Origin: Pelomyxa schiedti
Lineage: Eukaryota; Evosea; Pelobiontida; Pelomyxidae
Length of the DNA stretch: 24,318 bases
Direction of reading: 5' to 3'
Assembly (NCBI GenBank): GCA_020536535.1
Contig: JAHLWZ010000248.1
Coordinates: 1-24,318, forward strand
The position numbers and the translations under genes are program-made. Every line of letters starts with the position of its first letter. The stretch's first letter is position 1. Shown piece by piece: positions 1-12,436 of the stretch. The notes under the pieces were generated by a model, which did not search any database, was not told the origin of the DNA, and saw only the letters and a list, made by a program, of their open reading frames with translations.

Positions 1-10
1 GGAGGATGCG

Positions 11-3000
11 GTGGGTGAGGCCACCCGAGGCGGCGGCGGCTGTGCGGAAGCGGAGGCGGAGGCGCCGGCGGAAGGAGGACGTGCGGCCGAGCGTGATCCC
101 GAGGGAGTGGGCGTGGGCGTGGGCGTGACGACGAACGCGAGTGCTGCGGCAGCCGGCGGCGGGAAAGGTGCGGAGGAGCAGGAGCAGGAGCAGGAGCGGG
201 AGCAGGGGGAAGAGGAGGAGGAGGGGGGGGAGGAGGAGGGACGGCCTGTGCTGCCTCTGAAACACGCGAGGGATGGGTGCACTGAGCAACTGGAGAACCA
301 AGTCAGGAATGAAGTCCAAAGAGACGGGCAGCAGTCGGCGACCGCGCACCGTTGCGGAGGTGGCGGCGGCGGCGGCGGTGGTGGTGATAACTCACGCACA
401 GTGGGATCGAAAAAACGAAGGGTCGCAAAAGCAAATGCACAGCAAGGTGTGATATGTGATAGATGGATGTCTTTACTCAATGTCTTTTTCTTCTTCTTCT
501 TCTTCTAACCATTGGCAGACGGCACTCTGAAGGCAGAAAGGGTATGACTCCAGTGTTGGTTTTATTCTAAAGAGTGGCGCAGGTTCCAGTCACCATTACG
601 TTGGCTTGCATTGGCGCACCTGAGATGAGTGGTAACCTTGTAAGAGAAGACACTCACTACAAAGAGCTGCTGGAAGATATCCTATCAAATATCAAAGGCA
701 TCTTCCCAGAAAAATCCCAACCTTTGTACTAAACTTTTTAAGGTGAAAAGCCTGCACCTGCAATTGCCACCCTGAGGGTCAAACTCACTGCCCTCCAACG
801 TGCCAGGCACATCCACAGGACACCACAAAATCTATTCTTCATTTCAACAGTTATTCCAATTGCCACATCTAGGGCCCTCCAGAGGTTGGCTGTCTTCGAG
901 TTTTTCATATTACTTACCACCCTGTGTGCCAGGGTAGGTCTTGATACAGAAACCCAGTCCGAAGTTGAAACATTTCTTTTTGAAGTGCTCCGCTCAGTAA
1001 TGTTGTTCATGAATGAGGACCTTCCTGCACTGTACAAATGCTTACCAAGAATATTCCGCAAAACTAAACCATTTTATACCCAAGTAAATTGCAACTTCAC
1101 TCAACTTCTTCCATTAAAAAACCGGTGCAGAACTTCACATATGCGCAAATTTTGCACTGTTTCTTTGAAAATGAATGGATGACAGAAATTGCCAACCGTG
1201 TGAAAAACTCGACCCACATGCCTTTGTCCTGTCTTTATTCCACTGTTAAATTTTTGCTTCATGTGAGTAACACATACATAAGATTTCCCTCTATTAAATC
1301 CTGATAGGTGACGCCTAATGCGGAATCACAGTATTTTAAAACTGTCATTGGAACCTTAAGGCGCCCAATTTATAGTCACCTGTCAGCCTTGACTCGAGAT
1401 GATATAAGATTCTCCCCCAAAAAAACAATTCATGGGATTTTTGAATGCTTTGCCGCAGTTCTGATTCATGTGTGTCCTTTTTCCTTTGTAATTGATTGTC
1501 TGAACAGATTTAGGTCGGTATAAAACCTGGTTCAACACAAGACACCTGCATTTTCTCAGTGGGAGACAAGTGCTTCAAGTGTGAATCTCTAGAAAAGAGG
1601 ATTGTTGGTTTAAATCTCATCAAGGTTGTCAATAAATTGTGCGGAGGAAATTCTAAATCCTCACAGCTACTGGTTGAAGGGGTTAAAAAGCCAATGTCAG
1701 ATGTCCAGGAACATAATATTCAGGCAGTTGATACTGGCCTCAGTGTTTCCCTTTCCAAGAGGTTTCTGTCAACTCTACCACACACCATTAAGACCTACTT
1801 TAGCGCTGTTATAGAGATGCTGGAAGAAAATGATTTTGTCGAAGCATTATTTGGTCCATCAATGCATGTTGAACTCATTGAGCGAAGTTTTGAAATATTA
1901 CTTTTTATAGTACAAGAGAATCACTTAAATCAAAAACATTTGGAACTCATTTGGGGTGTCACAGTGGTATAAGTATCTCTTACCCTTAAGTTCATTGACT
2001 AATGACCAGGGTTCTCACGAAACAGTGGTCAACTGTGTTATCCCTATGTTGGCCAAACTTCAATTTTATTTTTCCTTCCGTGCTGTTATATTCATTCTGG
2101 AGTGCTTGAGGAATACCCCTTTTTCTGTCTATACATCTCACCACTGCCGCCTTATCTACAAGATGGGATTTTACCACAGCAAAACAACACAGGTTTCATT
2201 CTTTTTTTTTTTCAACAAGACCAAAACAGTTTAGGTGGCTGAGGGTTGTTGTGACATTCTGTGGGCGATCATCCAGGATAAGACTGGTCTAAGTGTAGAA
2301 TTGACCACACAGGCACTGAGTGACCTCCCAAAGTTGATTCGGCATGCAAACCTAAAGTAAGGAAACAAAGTAATGCAATGTTCTTAATGTGATTCAGGGC
2401 CTCGTTTCTTGGTCATTGCATTAAAAATCTAAAAGACTGTATTTCTGTTATACCATCTCTAAAGGTTTTACGTGCAGTCATTGAAGGTGACTAAGAGAAT
2501 TCCGGAAACTACACACTTAACAATTTATCAGCCAATAGATCACAAACCAATAGTATGTCTGAAGAACTTGGCTCCCTCGAAAAGAAATACAACTTACTGC
2601 ATGTCCTCATTCAGGTATCGCTGCCATTTTCTATTTATATTTATGCTCTTTAAGGATCTCAGGATTTTCCAAGATTGTATTAAAGAAGCTGTCACTCACA
2701 ACCCAAGGTAAAATGTTTCATGCAAAGTAGGAATGGCTTTTTTTAAGTAGTTACAGTGCAGACATTTTCAATACGCCAATGTATGGTACAAAGGCAACCT
2801 TACAAGCTCATTTCAGCTGCTGTTTTGATTTTTTAACCTTTGTTGTGTGCAACTCAGCGATGGTTCTTAGTCAACACAACATTGATGTAATAAATCAAAG
2901 CAATAAATGATTGTACCTCACAACAAACAGGAACTTTGGGACACCCTCATCACACAGTCCACTTTACAGCAGGAAAAAGAGTTGGCATTGCACTGGTTTC

Positions 3001-6000
3001 TGCAGACGCTATTACAGGTAACAATTTTTCTGGGTGCATTTGCTCACTTCTTCCCAACAGAGCCTTAAGATTGTTGAGATTCATGACTACTTCATTACTG
3101 CAAAATTACCTTCTCTCAACTTCACGGATACAACAGTCGCTGTCTGTAGTTTGATAATAGGGTTATTTAAGCATGTCAACTATAATACTGGGGCTCTCCG
3201 CTTCAGTGGAGCCTCACTGGAAGTGTGTGATTCCGAACATTTGAAGGGTGTTGAGATTCTGTGGCGAATGGCCTTAGAAGCCAAGGAACAGACAGTAGGG
3301 AATTATGCAATTCAGACATTACTTTCTTTGCAACAGAATGTATGTCACTTGGTTTTTCCCCCTTCGTCAACTGATCTTTACAAAAAGATGAGCCCTGCAC
3401 TCAAGTCCCATGTTTGTGCACTTCAGAGCCAATTTGTTTCCTTGTGCATGGAAAAGTTGTCTGCAGCAAATCAGGGATTGCATGCAATGGATGAACTCTG
3501 TAAAGTGCAAGCTCTGCGCACAGTGCAGCGCATACTACAAACTCTTAAGGTTAGACTTCACAGACTAAGAAATACATACTTACATTACAGCAGGACTTGG
3601 TCAAAAACACCTCAGGGAAAAATACACATGGAAGACGATGTGTGGGTGGTGTACTACCACTGACAGTAATTGTTCCTGAACCGACTGGACCTCATGTTCT
3701 CGCTGTCAAAATGAGGGAAAATGACACTATACTGCAACTAAAGATAGCAATTAGCTCGCAGTGAGTTAAGCAGCAATTTCTAAAGCTTCTGAGTGCCTTT
3801 AAGGTGTCAGTTTCTGAGCCAGAAATCTTTTACTCTTTATGAGCCACATCATGATTGGTGCTATGACACTACACTTGTCAGCTTGGGTAACGCAGAAGTT
3901 TATCTTAGTGGTGAAGGAAGTACACTTGCCCACCACCATCTGCAGCCAGGAGCCAAACTCTTTGTTGAACTCCTAACCCCTCAGGTTATTAAATAAATAA
4001 TAACTAATCTCCTATTTACTTTTCCGTAGCAAGAGAACACTTTGCCCAAAAATCCTGAGGTTCTGTTTATTGCACAGCTATATTATTTCCTTACATGTTC
4101 CAGTGTCCTATTACAGAGGAAGCATCAATTCACCCAGTCAACGTTCTGGCTCAAGAGCACCACTTTACTCAATTATTTGAGGTCTTTGGATACTCAGACA
4201 ACTTGAGTGGCGAACTTGCCTGGGACTTACTCAATGCACTGCCTACAAACGATAAACAGCTGAAAGCCCTTGTGTCTATAGGAACAGAAAATACACCTCC
4301 AAACTGGGGGCTGTTGCTAGATACACGGTAGTTATCATTGAATTTTTTCTTCCTTTCACTGAACTGTGTACAGCTCAATTTTTAAACTGCTGTATTCACT
4401 TATGATTATTGCATCATTCCTCGAGGAATCAGATGACACCAAAGAGGAGCAGGAACGCACCCAGTGGAGAACAACTTTCCAACAGCAAAATGGCCTCAGC
4501 TATCTTATTAATGATGTGTTTATCCCTATCAACTTTGGAGATACCATCTTCGGACCAAAGAGAAGGGCCTGTCTTGGCATATTGTTGACAATTATAAATT
4601 ACTTTTTGATTGGTATTCAAGCTTGCCATCAATGAATGTCTGATAATAAATAGACCCCTCAACAGAAACCCTGAAGGAAGGGCAAATGCCAAATTTGGAA
4701 TTCTTTCCTCTCGTGCAGAAGCTTATGCTTGAAATTCATAACTCTGCTTCATCCCCGCCTCTTCCCAAGGACATGGGAATTTATGAAGTGAGAAATCTTT
4801 GCAGGAATACTCTTCCTCACATATATTAGGATGATGACCTTGTTGCATCCCGGTCTGTTACATTGTTTGTTTCATGTGTCCAGCAAAACCCAGATTTGTT
4901 ACATTCAGTCTTGACCGTACTGCACGTACTGAACTCTGATTGACATTTTTACATCATCTAGAGTGGTGATTTCGATTCATGGCTCTCAAGCTCCCTGCTG
5001 CATAGCCACAACACTCGGGTGAGACAAGCCATTTACCGAGGGTTTTATAAACTGTGCACTCACCAAATATCTCTGTGTGTTGTCATACATCATTTTCCTC
5101 TCTAATTTCAAGGAGGAACCAAGAACCTTCAACACCCCTGTCTGAGTTCTTTCTGACAAAGCTTTGTCAAATTCTTCAAAGCCTCGATGCAACAGTGAAT
5201 ACTTGTGAGCAGTACTTCACCTTCTTAGCTCAGGTGTGTTGAACATTTTCTCATGTTTTGTCTTCTAACAAACTGAAAGCTTATTGAAGAGTCTTGCAAG
5301 AATCCTGAAAAAGTACATATGTTGCATCCTCTAGCCACTTCTCTTGTAGAAATGATTAAATCGCACCCAATCATGGAAACGAGATGGACTGGTTCACTTG
5401 ACTTGTTCCTAATGGGTCTTATGATGCTCACAACGATTTTTCTCAAACACTCTGATACGTTCAGGTCGCAAGCTTCCATGGAGTAGGCTTTATCCCCTCT
5501 GCTTTATACTCTCCTCATTCAATCAAAAGGCTTGGTTTGTTTGAGGAAGTGTATCACAAATGCCTCTTTGACATGCCTACGACTGATGACCATGGCCCCT
5601 TGGCACCTCCCAAGTGCAAGGTTCGTATATTTTTTAGGGTACAACAATTGCCTTACCAGGGCATTAGACACAGATTTCGCGCAAGCGTGCATATACTTTG
5701 TTGGAAGAGCTGTGTACTTGCCCAAGCAACCTAGAGAAAGTGTGTGAGCTCATAAGTTCACAAAATCTGCCAAGCCAGAAACCTCTTTGGAATTGTACTC
5801 CCGATTCCTTTGTCAAGCATGCTGGTGATTATGTTGGCCTTTCAAATCTGGGTGCAACTTGTTACATGAACGCATTGTTACAACAACTCTACATGCACGT
5901 TGCTTTCCGATACAGGTGAGCAAAAAAATGTCTTTGTCCTCTCACTTAAAAAAAAAAAGTATGTTGCAATCGAGACTCCACCCTTCAACAAATAGAGAAG

Positions 6001-9000
6001 AGTCTGTACTTTACCAAATACAAAATCTATTTAGTGGGCTTCAAGAAAGTGAAAGAAAGTTTCTGGACACACGGCCACTATGCAACGCAATTAAGCGTGA
6101 TGGTTCACCTCTAAATACCTTGATTCAAATGGATGCTGACGAATTTTTTGCTCAACTTTTTGATACACTTGATTCTGAACTGAAGAAAGGTGGAAATGAG
6201 GTATTTGTCCAACACTTCTGAAACTTCCCAGCACCCACATCCTCATAACAGGATATACTTCAGAAATACTTCGGGGGCACTGTGTGCCACCAAGTTGTAA
6301 GTAAGGAGTGCCCGCATGTAAGTGAAAGAGAAGAGAGTTTCTTCACTTTGGCCCTTGAACTGAAAGGCAGGGGTACCCTCAATGAGTCTTTGTTGCATTA
6401 CATTGAAGGCGACCAGCTTACTGGTGATAACAAGTACTTCTGTGGGACATGCCAGGCCAAGGTGATTTTTTTTTGGCCGCCTCTGAATGAAACTAAATGC
6501 AAACAGGTTGATGCAGTTAAACGCTGCTGTTTGGCAAAACTTCCTGCCTCGCTCGTTATTCACAGCAAGCGATTTGAATATGATTTTGAACTGATGAGAA
6601 GGATCAAGGTGAACGACCTCTATGAGTTCCCAATGAAACTGGACCTAGAACCATACACCAAAGAGGGCCTAGCTCGAAGGGAGAAAGGTTTTGGGTTTCC
6701 CCTCATTGGTCTCGTAATAGTAAACTAGGCGTTTCCCCTCTAAGTCCTACAAGTTGTGAATATGATCTTGTTGGTGTTTTAGTTCACAGTGGTACGGCAG
6801 AGAGTGGTCATTACTATAGCTACATCCGGGAGCGAAGCACACCAGACGGAAGTAATCCAAAATGGCTCCAGTTCAATGACACTTATGTGGAGCCATTTGA
6901 TATATCTGTCAGACTTTATTTTTTTATTTCTCTCTCTGATAATCTTAGGGGCTGCCAAGACAATGCTTTGGAGGCACGGAAACGATATTGTCAACACATC
7001 CACAGACACACCAGCAAATCTCCCAAAATGTTCCTCGGTAATACATGTATTCCAAAATATTCGTTGTATAACTTGCATTCTCAAGGGTTTATAACGCGTA
7101 TATGCTCTTCTATGATAAATGTGACACCAAACATCCTCCCATGTGTCCTGCTTCGCAGCTGATACCCGCCGATATCTTCCAAGCGTTGTGGGCAGACAAT
7201 ACCACCCTTTTACAAGCAAAAAACATCTTTGATGACGACTACACTGGCTTTCTTGTCCGTGTTCTTAGCGCAGCCGCGCACTTAGACCCTGGCATGTACA
7301 AGCAAAAAAAGATGAAGGGAGGGACTAACTTTTAACAGGTAATAGAACGCTTCTAACTGCGGCGAAGGCAGGAACCAGATTTTTATTCAATACTCTTGCA
7401 AGATCTCGTTCTCGAACTCATATCTCTCAAATTGTGGAGTTACTGAAGACATTCTATTCCCGCTGTACAGAAGTGTGGCTTGATCATGCTCCTGTTCTTT
7501 CTACCCTATTTCTAGGTTGCCGAAATATGGATCACAGAAATGCTAAATGGTTGTTGTACACTGAAGCAGATCCTATTGGACAACCCAGCTGCTGAAGCAA
7601 GGAATGTGGCGGAAACTTTATTGGTGCATGCTATCTCCGCTCTTTGCCCCAGCAACAGGCCACTATATGGCCAGTATCTGGTATTTTCCTTGAAATTTAA
7701 TCATGTGTAATCTTGTATTAGGAACCTCAAACCCAACACGAAGTGGATTGCGCAGTAAACAAGCCAAAATTGTACCATGTCCGTTACTGTTTTCTTGATT
7801 TCTTCTCAACTGCTTTTTCCTAGCACCCTTTGCAACCTCCTATCCCTGGAACTCCTATTTCTCTGATCATAAAATTCCTGGATCTCCTTTTATCTCTGGT
7901 ATGTATTGGTTAGGTCCAACTCCCTGCTTACTCAATCTTCTCTCTTCAAGCAAAGCGAACTTACAAGGTATTGGAGATCTTTCTCACAGTATTTCAAGCT
8001 TTTTTTCGATTTTGCCAATCTTGGAATTCTCGAGGTTGAACCCATCCTCCTTTAGTTTAAATTGAACACCATTAGAAGTCCTACATCATTGAAAGGAGAG
8101 TTGTTGAGCAATTTTTGGACTTATATATGGGCAACGAATCTCCCTGGGCCCAGGTTATTTCGTCCCCCCCCCCCCCGCGCTCGTCTGATTTGGAGTTAGC
8201 TTCATGGAAGCACCCAGGCCCACATGGGTGACAAATTCGCCTCGCCTGACTTCACATACCTTTTTTCACTTGTAGCTTTGATGGTTCCCGACATTCAAAA
8301 GACAGACACCCAGTTGAAGAAATCCATTCTTTCACTCCCAGTGAGAAGGAGTTATTCACTACGTTACACTCAATTTCCGCAGAGTTTTTATTCTAGGCTT
8401 CTGAAGGAACCAATTAACCCTATTGATGTCGGACAGATAGTTCAAGTTATGGGTGAAAAAAACCAGGACCTAATGCAAACAGTAATTAGCAGCAGCAAAA
8501 ATGTTTATTTCCTCTTCAAAACTTTCTCGTACTCAGTAGAATACAGGCAGTTGGAAGTGTGAGTGGAGACGTGTTTAAAACATTCTTTGCAGCACTAAGG
8601 GGACTGACCCAAATTCAAGATAACGCAGATGGCACAAGAATTTCGAACATAATTTCCTCCATTTTGCCGTATGTTTGCAAGAACCAACTAAACTCTGAAG
8701 CACACTTGTACAGTACCCTTAAAGAAAACCGTTCTCACCAAGAGAACTCAGTTCAGTTACTCCAGTGGTTGCTGGATATGATGAAAACTGATTCTCGAAC
8801 CAAGTTTTTTATTTACACTTGAACTCCCTTTTTCCTAAAGACCACATAAGGCGCCCGCTGTGGGATAATCGCAAAAGCATTGAGGTCTTACTGGTTATCG
8901 CTTCCACCACAGACAATGTGAAAGAAACGGCTGCCAACGTTTTGAAGATACTTGTGCTTGATTCTAGTGGTACACTACAAACAAGAGATGTGGAGACCCT

Positions 9001-11405
9001 TTTCAGAGACATGATGGAGCTGTGTTCCACAGCAAAACAGCATTTGCCCGCAATGTACCACACTGATGGACAGAAAACCACAGCTGAGAGTACCACACCC
9101 AGCTTGAAGCTTCTTCAATTTGGGAAGTTACTTAATTGGTGCTTCACTGGAGATTCGCAGCACAGCACTGTAGTCACATTTGATTCCCTTTTTTGGTCTT
9201 ACTTTTTTCCAGTTTCTCAAAATGGTTGCTAACTTCACTGAATTGCTGCGTGAGGTGGATGCGAGGCACTGCAACCTCGATGAAAGCAAAGTTGAAATGG
9301 TTAATTTGTTTTTAAACGACACAGCTCACAAATGTATCAGAACAGATTGCTGTTATCTGCATGTGACAAAATTCCTGAGGTGCTAAAGCATATGGTTACT
9401 ACCTGTTCAAGTTGGTTAGCTCAATTCCACGTACGTTGAATGACATCATCACCCTTCTGTGACCACGCACTATAGATCAGTTTGAATACTACCAAGGAGT
9501 ACACAAACTTCAACGCTGTATGTTCTTCTCAAATCTTACTTCTCTAACACTGGGAAACAACAAAAAAGAGAGCAACCCCACCATACTATGGAACAATCTG
9601 CTTGATGTGCAAACACAGCCCCGAATTCTTGCACTTGTTTGGTTTCCACGTTAATTTGCTCTGGGCCTCACGTCACATTCTCTCCTCTGCCTTTTATATC
9701 CCTGAAGTATGCTTTCAAGTTCCAAACACTCAGACTCACCCCTCTAGGCTGCAGACTCCATTCTCGAGATTCTACATATGGCAGCTAATAATCATGATTG
9801 GAGTGCGGAGTTCAGATCGAAGACTATCCCGAGTGTTGTAGGAGCGTGTGCCAATTTATCTGAAAACTCCACTTCAGTTCTGAGGTATTACCTTCATTCT
9901 AGAATGCTTCTAATGGTCCTGCAGTGCCTTGAAAGTGCTGATGCAGACCGAACCTGATCAAATAGTGTTCTGTACTTGTAAACCTGACTCATGTGCAGCC
10001 ATACAAGCTATTCTCAACGTAAAGTCTTTCTTACTTTGGTGAATCTTACGTGGTTTCCAGTTTCTTAAACTGCACCACAATACTGGGCATCTGGCTGTGT
10101 CAGCTGGAATAATTGAGCCTGCACTGTGTGTTCTCTCACTGGCTACCCAGTGGCTCAACAGAACTACACCAGACCTTGCTGACATGAAAAAATTGTTCAT
10201 AGAAATTATGAAGGGTACCACACTGGTGTGTCTCCGTTTTTCGGGTTCTCAGACCTCAAATTCTCTTCCAGGATGAGCTTACTACTTGTCTGCACGGGAT
10301 TTTGAAAGAGATTACATCTTCTCCACAAACCTCACACTTACACGATGTTGTTGAACAAAGTTCATCTATCTTAATGACACTTTGCAGGTACGTTCTCCAT
10401 TGGTAGTTTGTTTTCCTCACAGCCAAGGTGCAGACTGAAAGAGTGTTGTCTGGCCTACACAGTGAACTGTCTCCAAAAAGAATACATCTCTGCCTCCAAC
10501 GCGCAATACATTACCTTTGGCCAGGAGGCCATGAAACTTTATATGTCTAGTTCTCTCACAAAGCCGTCTCCTGATCCTCGTTCTCTGGAAATTGGATTTG
10601 ACTATAGTATGAAACACCCTGTATCACAGGTCTAATTTCTGATAGTGATTGATTCAAGTTTGCGGCAGCCCACAGTTGGCGGATTGGGATTTCTTTGTAC
10701 AATTTTGGACTCCGTGCCCCAACCTGACTTTCTCATTGAAACATTGTGGGCCGGCTCTATGAAGTTCCAGGGGGTCTGGCATGATTTGCTTTCCGGCAGC
10801 ACTAGTAGCAGTTCTATAACACCCTTTTTTATCCGCTTTTACCCTTTGGTGTGGAAAAGCCCCCTCTCCTTTTCCTAACTGGTTTTCAAGGTTTCCAAGC
10901 TGTTGTCTGAGAACCTCAAAATTAATGTGAACGAGCACTTATGGCAGCAGGTGCATTCTCTGGTGCATGATTCCGCGCAACTACCCCAGGAAGAGCTGGT
11001 GCCATTAATGAACGTGTGTATTGCTTAAACAATCCTCCGGCTCCTAACCTCCGCTCCCAGCTTATTGCTCAACTGCAAGCCTGCTCCCATGATGCTGTAT
11101 TCCTACCTCTTCTCAAATCGAGCCAGACCCACTCGGACCTCCTCGCCAGGCTAGCTTCCCAAACAGCCGAGCTACCCGCATGCTCCACCTCCACTACTAC
11201 CACAACTACACTACACACCGAAACCGGGTCCGCAACTCCCACCGGTGCGGCCTCCACAACAACAGACCTTAGTACCGCGTCCACAGCAGTACTTCCGGTA
11301 TCCACTACAACTGCTCCAACACTCCCAACAACTATCACACCGTCCACAGCCCGTTCATACATACATGAAGCCACCAAGTCCATTCTGGCACTGCTTATGC
11401 CGTAA
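11..11405 (+). CDS. USP34: USP34/USP9X-type ubiquitin carboxyl-terminal hydrolase (multi-exon)
   Basis: Giant deubiquitinase that would cleave ubiquitin from substrates as a cysteine protease. The Cys box reads YVGLSNLGATCYMN (catalytic Cys codon 5860-5862); the His box reads GVLVHSGTAESGHYYSY (His codon 6809-6811), followed by FND. Upstream are helical repeats and a ubiquitin-like segment; downstream are about 4 kb of helical repeats, as in USP34 (USP9X is much shorter there). Segments after the catalytic domain (CFGGTETI, NAYMLFY, LLQAKNIFDDDYTGF, LLTAAKAGTRFLFNTL) look like human USP34 from memory. First exons that keep frame: 11-446, 519-541, 583-631, 743-1083, 1131-1262, 1308-1469, 1514-1966, 2010-2192, 2235-2356, 2398 onward. 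Later exons are coding but not all junctions were resolved. The end is a Thr-rich segment and TAA at 11403-11405. The start at 11 is only the first in-frame ATG; the gene may begin upstream. I estimate roughly 3,000 residues. Confidence 0.85.
106..386 (+). repeat. In-frame microsatellites in first exon of USP34-like gene
   Basis: Three simple repeats lie inside the first coding exon: a GTGGGC hexamer run at about 106-126 (Val-Gly repeats), a nearly pure purine tract with some C at about 172-240 (Glu/Gln/Gly-rich) and a GGC/GGT run at about 357-386 (ten Gly). All keep the reading frame open, so they encode a disordered acidic/Gly-rich head. Such tracts commonly vary in length between alleles. 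Confidence 0.8.
3590..3987 (+). other. Ubiquitin-like segment within the USP34-like protein
   Basis: Two exons encode a beta-rich stretch (VLPLTVIVPEP, HVLAVKMRENDTILQLKIAI, then AEVYLSGEGSTLAHHHLQPG and AKLFVELLTP). Its pattern resembles the ubiquitin-like domain that sits between the N-terminal helical repeats and the catalytic domain in USP9X and USP34. The intron between the exons starts at the GTGAGT near 3760 and ends at AAG near 3803, which joins the frame. Assignment rests on position in the protein and on strand pattern; identity is low. Confidence 0.55.
5824..7130 (+). other. USP (peptidase C19) catalytic domain
   Basis: The domain runs from GDYVGLSNLGATCY to YNAYMLFYDKC. It shows the oxyanion Asn and catalytic Cys (NLGATC), a QMDADEFF segment, the C-P-H and YFCGTCQAKV stretch corresponding to the family's zinc-finger region, LPASLVIHSKRFEYDF, the His box GHYYSY, and QFNDTYVEPFD supplying the third catalytic residue. 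All parts expected of an active USP are present. Several introns of about 40-60 nt interrupt it, for example after 5915 (GTGAGC) and after the EPFDIS codons near 6908. Confidence 0.85.
8164..8176 (+). repeat. Run of 13 C residues in a USP34-like intron
   Basis: A C13 homopolymer follows the 5' splice site GTTATT after the exon ending SPWAQ. It lies in a presumed intron, so length changes would not alter the protein. Its exact length may be a sequencing estimate. Confidence 0.75.
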
Positions 11406-11553
11406 CCAAAAGGCACAGACAGGTAAAAAGGAAGACCCAGTAAAAAAAAAGAACAAAGAAACTTTGGCTTTGAGAAAAGCCTTGTTATGGTTTACTTATT
11501 TTCTACACAAGAGAAACCAAGGTTCAATGAGGGGAGTAAAAAAATGAAAACAT

Positions 11554-12436
11554 TCACAAGTAGAGGGCCCTCAAAGCTCCTGGGACTGGCTTTCTTCCGC
11601 CTTGGTTGATTTCCTGTTGCAAACAGTTAGAAATGGTTTCCGGAATTAAAGTGGGGGAAGCTGCGCACTTGGGAAGGAGAATGGAGTGGATGTTGGGCAA
11701 GACACCACCAGAGGAGATGGTCACGTCCTGGAGGAGCTTGTTGAGTTCCTCATCGTTTCGGATGGCGAGCTGAATGTGCCTTGGAACAATCCTTTGTTTG
11801 TTGTTGTCTCGGGAGGCATTACCGGCAAGTTCGATGATCTCGGCAGTGAGGTACTCAAGAACTAATATTAAGTCAGTTTTATTGTGCCGCGAGATGAAAG
11901 CGGCATACCAGCAGCGAGGTAGATGGGAGCACCGGCACCAATCCTGTCAGCAAAGTTGCCTGTCCTCAACATTCTGTGGATTCTTCCAACTGGGAACTGA
12001 AGACCGGCCTGTAGCAATATTAGTACAAAAAAAAAAAAAAAAAAAAAAATAAACTTATCAAGAAATATAGCTAAAAGGCCGGAATGAATACCTTGTATGA
12101 CCTGCTCCTTGTGTGGTCCTTTGTGTCGACTTTCTTCTTTGCGGAACCGGATGTCTGTCCCTTCTTCCTTCCCCTGCCTGTGCCAGTCGCCGCCTTCTTG
12201 GACGACGAAGACGCGCCCTTCTTCTTCCCGCCGCTTCCGGACTTTGACCCCCCCTTCTCCCCAGACTTTCCCCCGCTCCTGTGGCTGCCCCCACTCTTGC
12301 TCCCGCTGCCGCCCTTCTTTGACGATGATGACGTCTTTTCAGCCGGTTTTTCAGGGGCGCCTTCAGCGGGTGTGGGTGCCTCCACGCTCTCGGACGTCTC
12401 AAGGTTGCTTTCTTCCAACTGTGACGATGTAGACAT
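11554..12436 (-). CDS. H2A: Histone H2A with long N-terminal extension
   Basis: Core nucleosome histone. Three exons join in frame: 12092-12436, 11909-12008 and 11554-11861 (introns of 83 and 47 nt), giving 250 residues. The fold is unmistakable: [70 protein letters not shown] (acidic patch) and [14 protein letters not shown]. Canonical H2A is about 130 residues with a short tail; here about 115 residues precede the AGLQFPVG motif, made of an acidic/Ser/Pro start followed by Ser-Gly-Lys repeats. The C-terminus is also long (about 40 residues after LLPK) and ends ALRALYL, with no SQ-E/D-hydrophobic motif of H2A.X. Introns suggest a polyadenylated message rather than a stem-loop histone mRNA. 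It converges on the USP34-like gene 148 bp away. Confidence 0.93.
12027..12049 (-). repeat. A23/T23 tract in H2A intron 1
   Basis: Twenty-three A on the plus strand, so a poly-U tract in the transcript. It lies between the 5' splice site (GTATTC, from 12091 downward) and a TACTAAT branch-point-like sequence (minus strand, 12019-12025) just before the CTACAG acceptor. It may act as a polypyrimidine tract placed upstream of the branch point. Confidence 0.8.

Noticed and set aside
11554-12436. H2A.X or macroH2A.
   Set aside because: No SQ-E/D-hydrophobic end for H2A.X, and no macro domain follows the histone fold.
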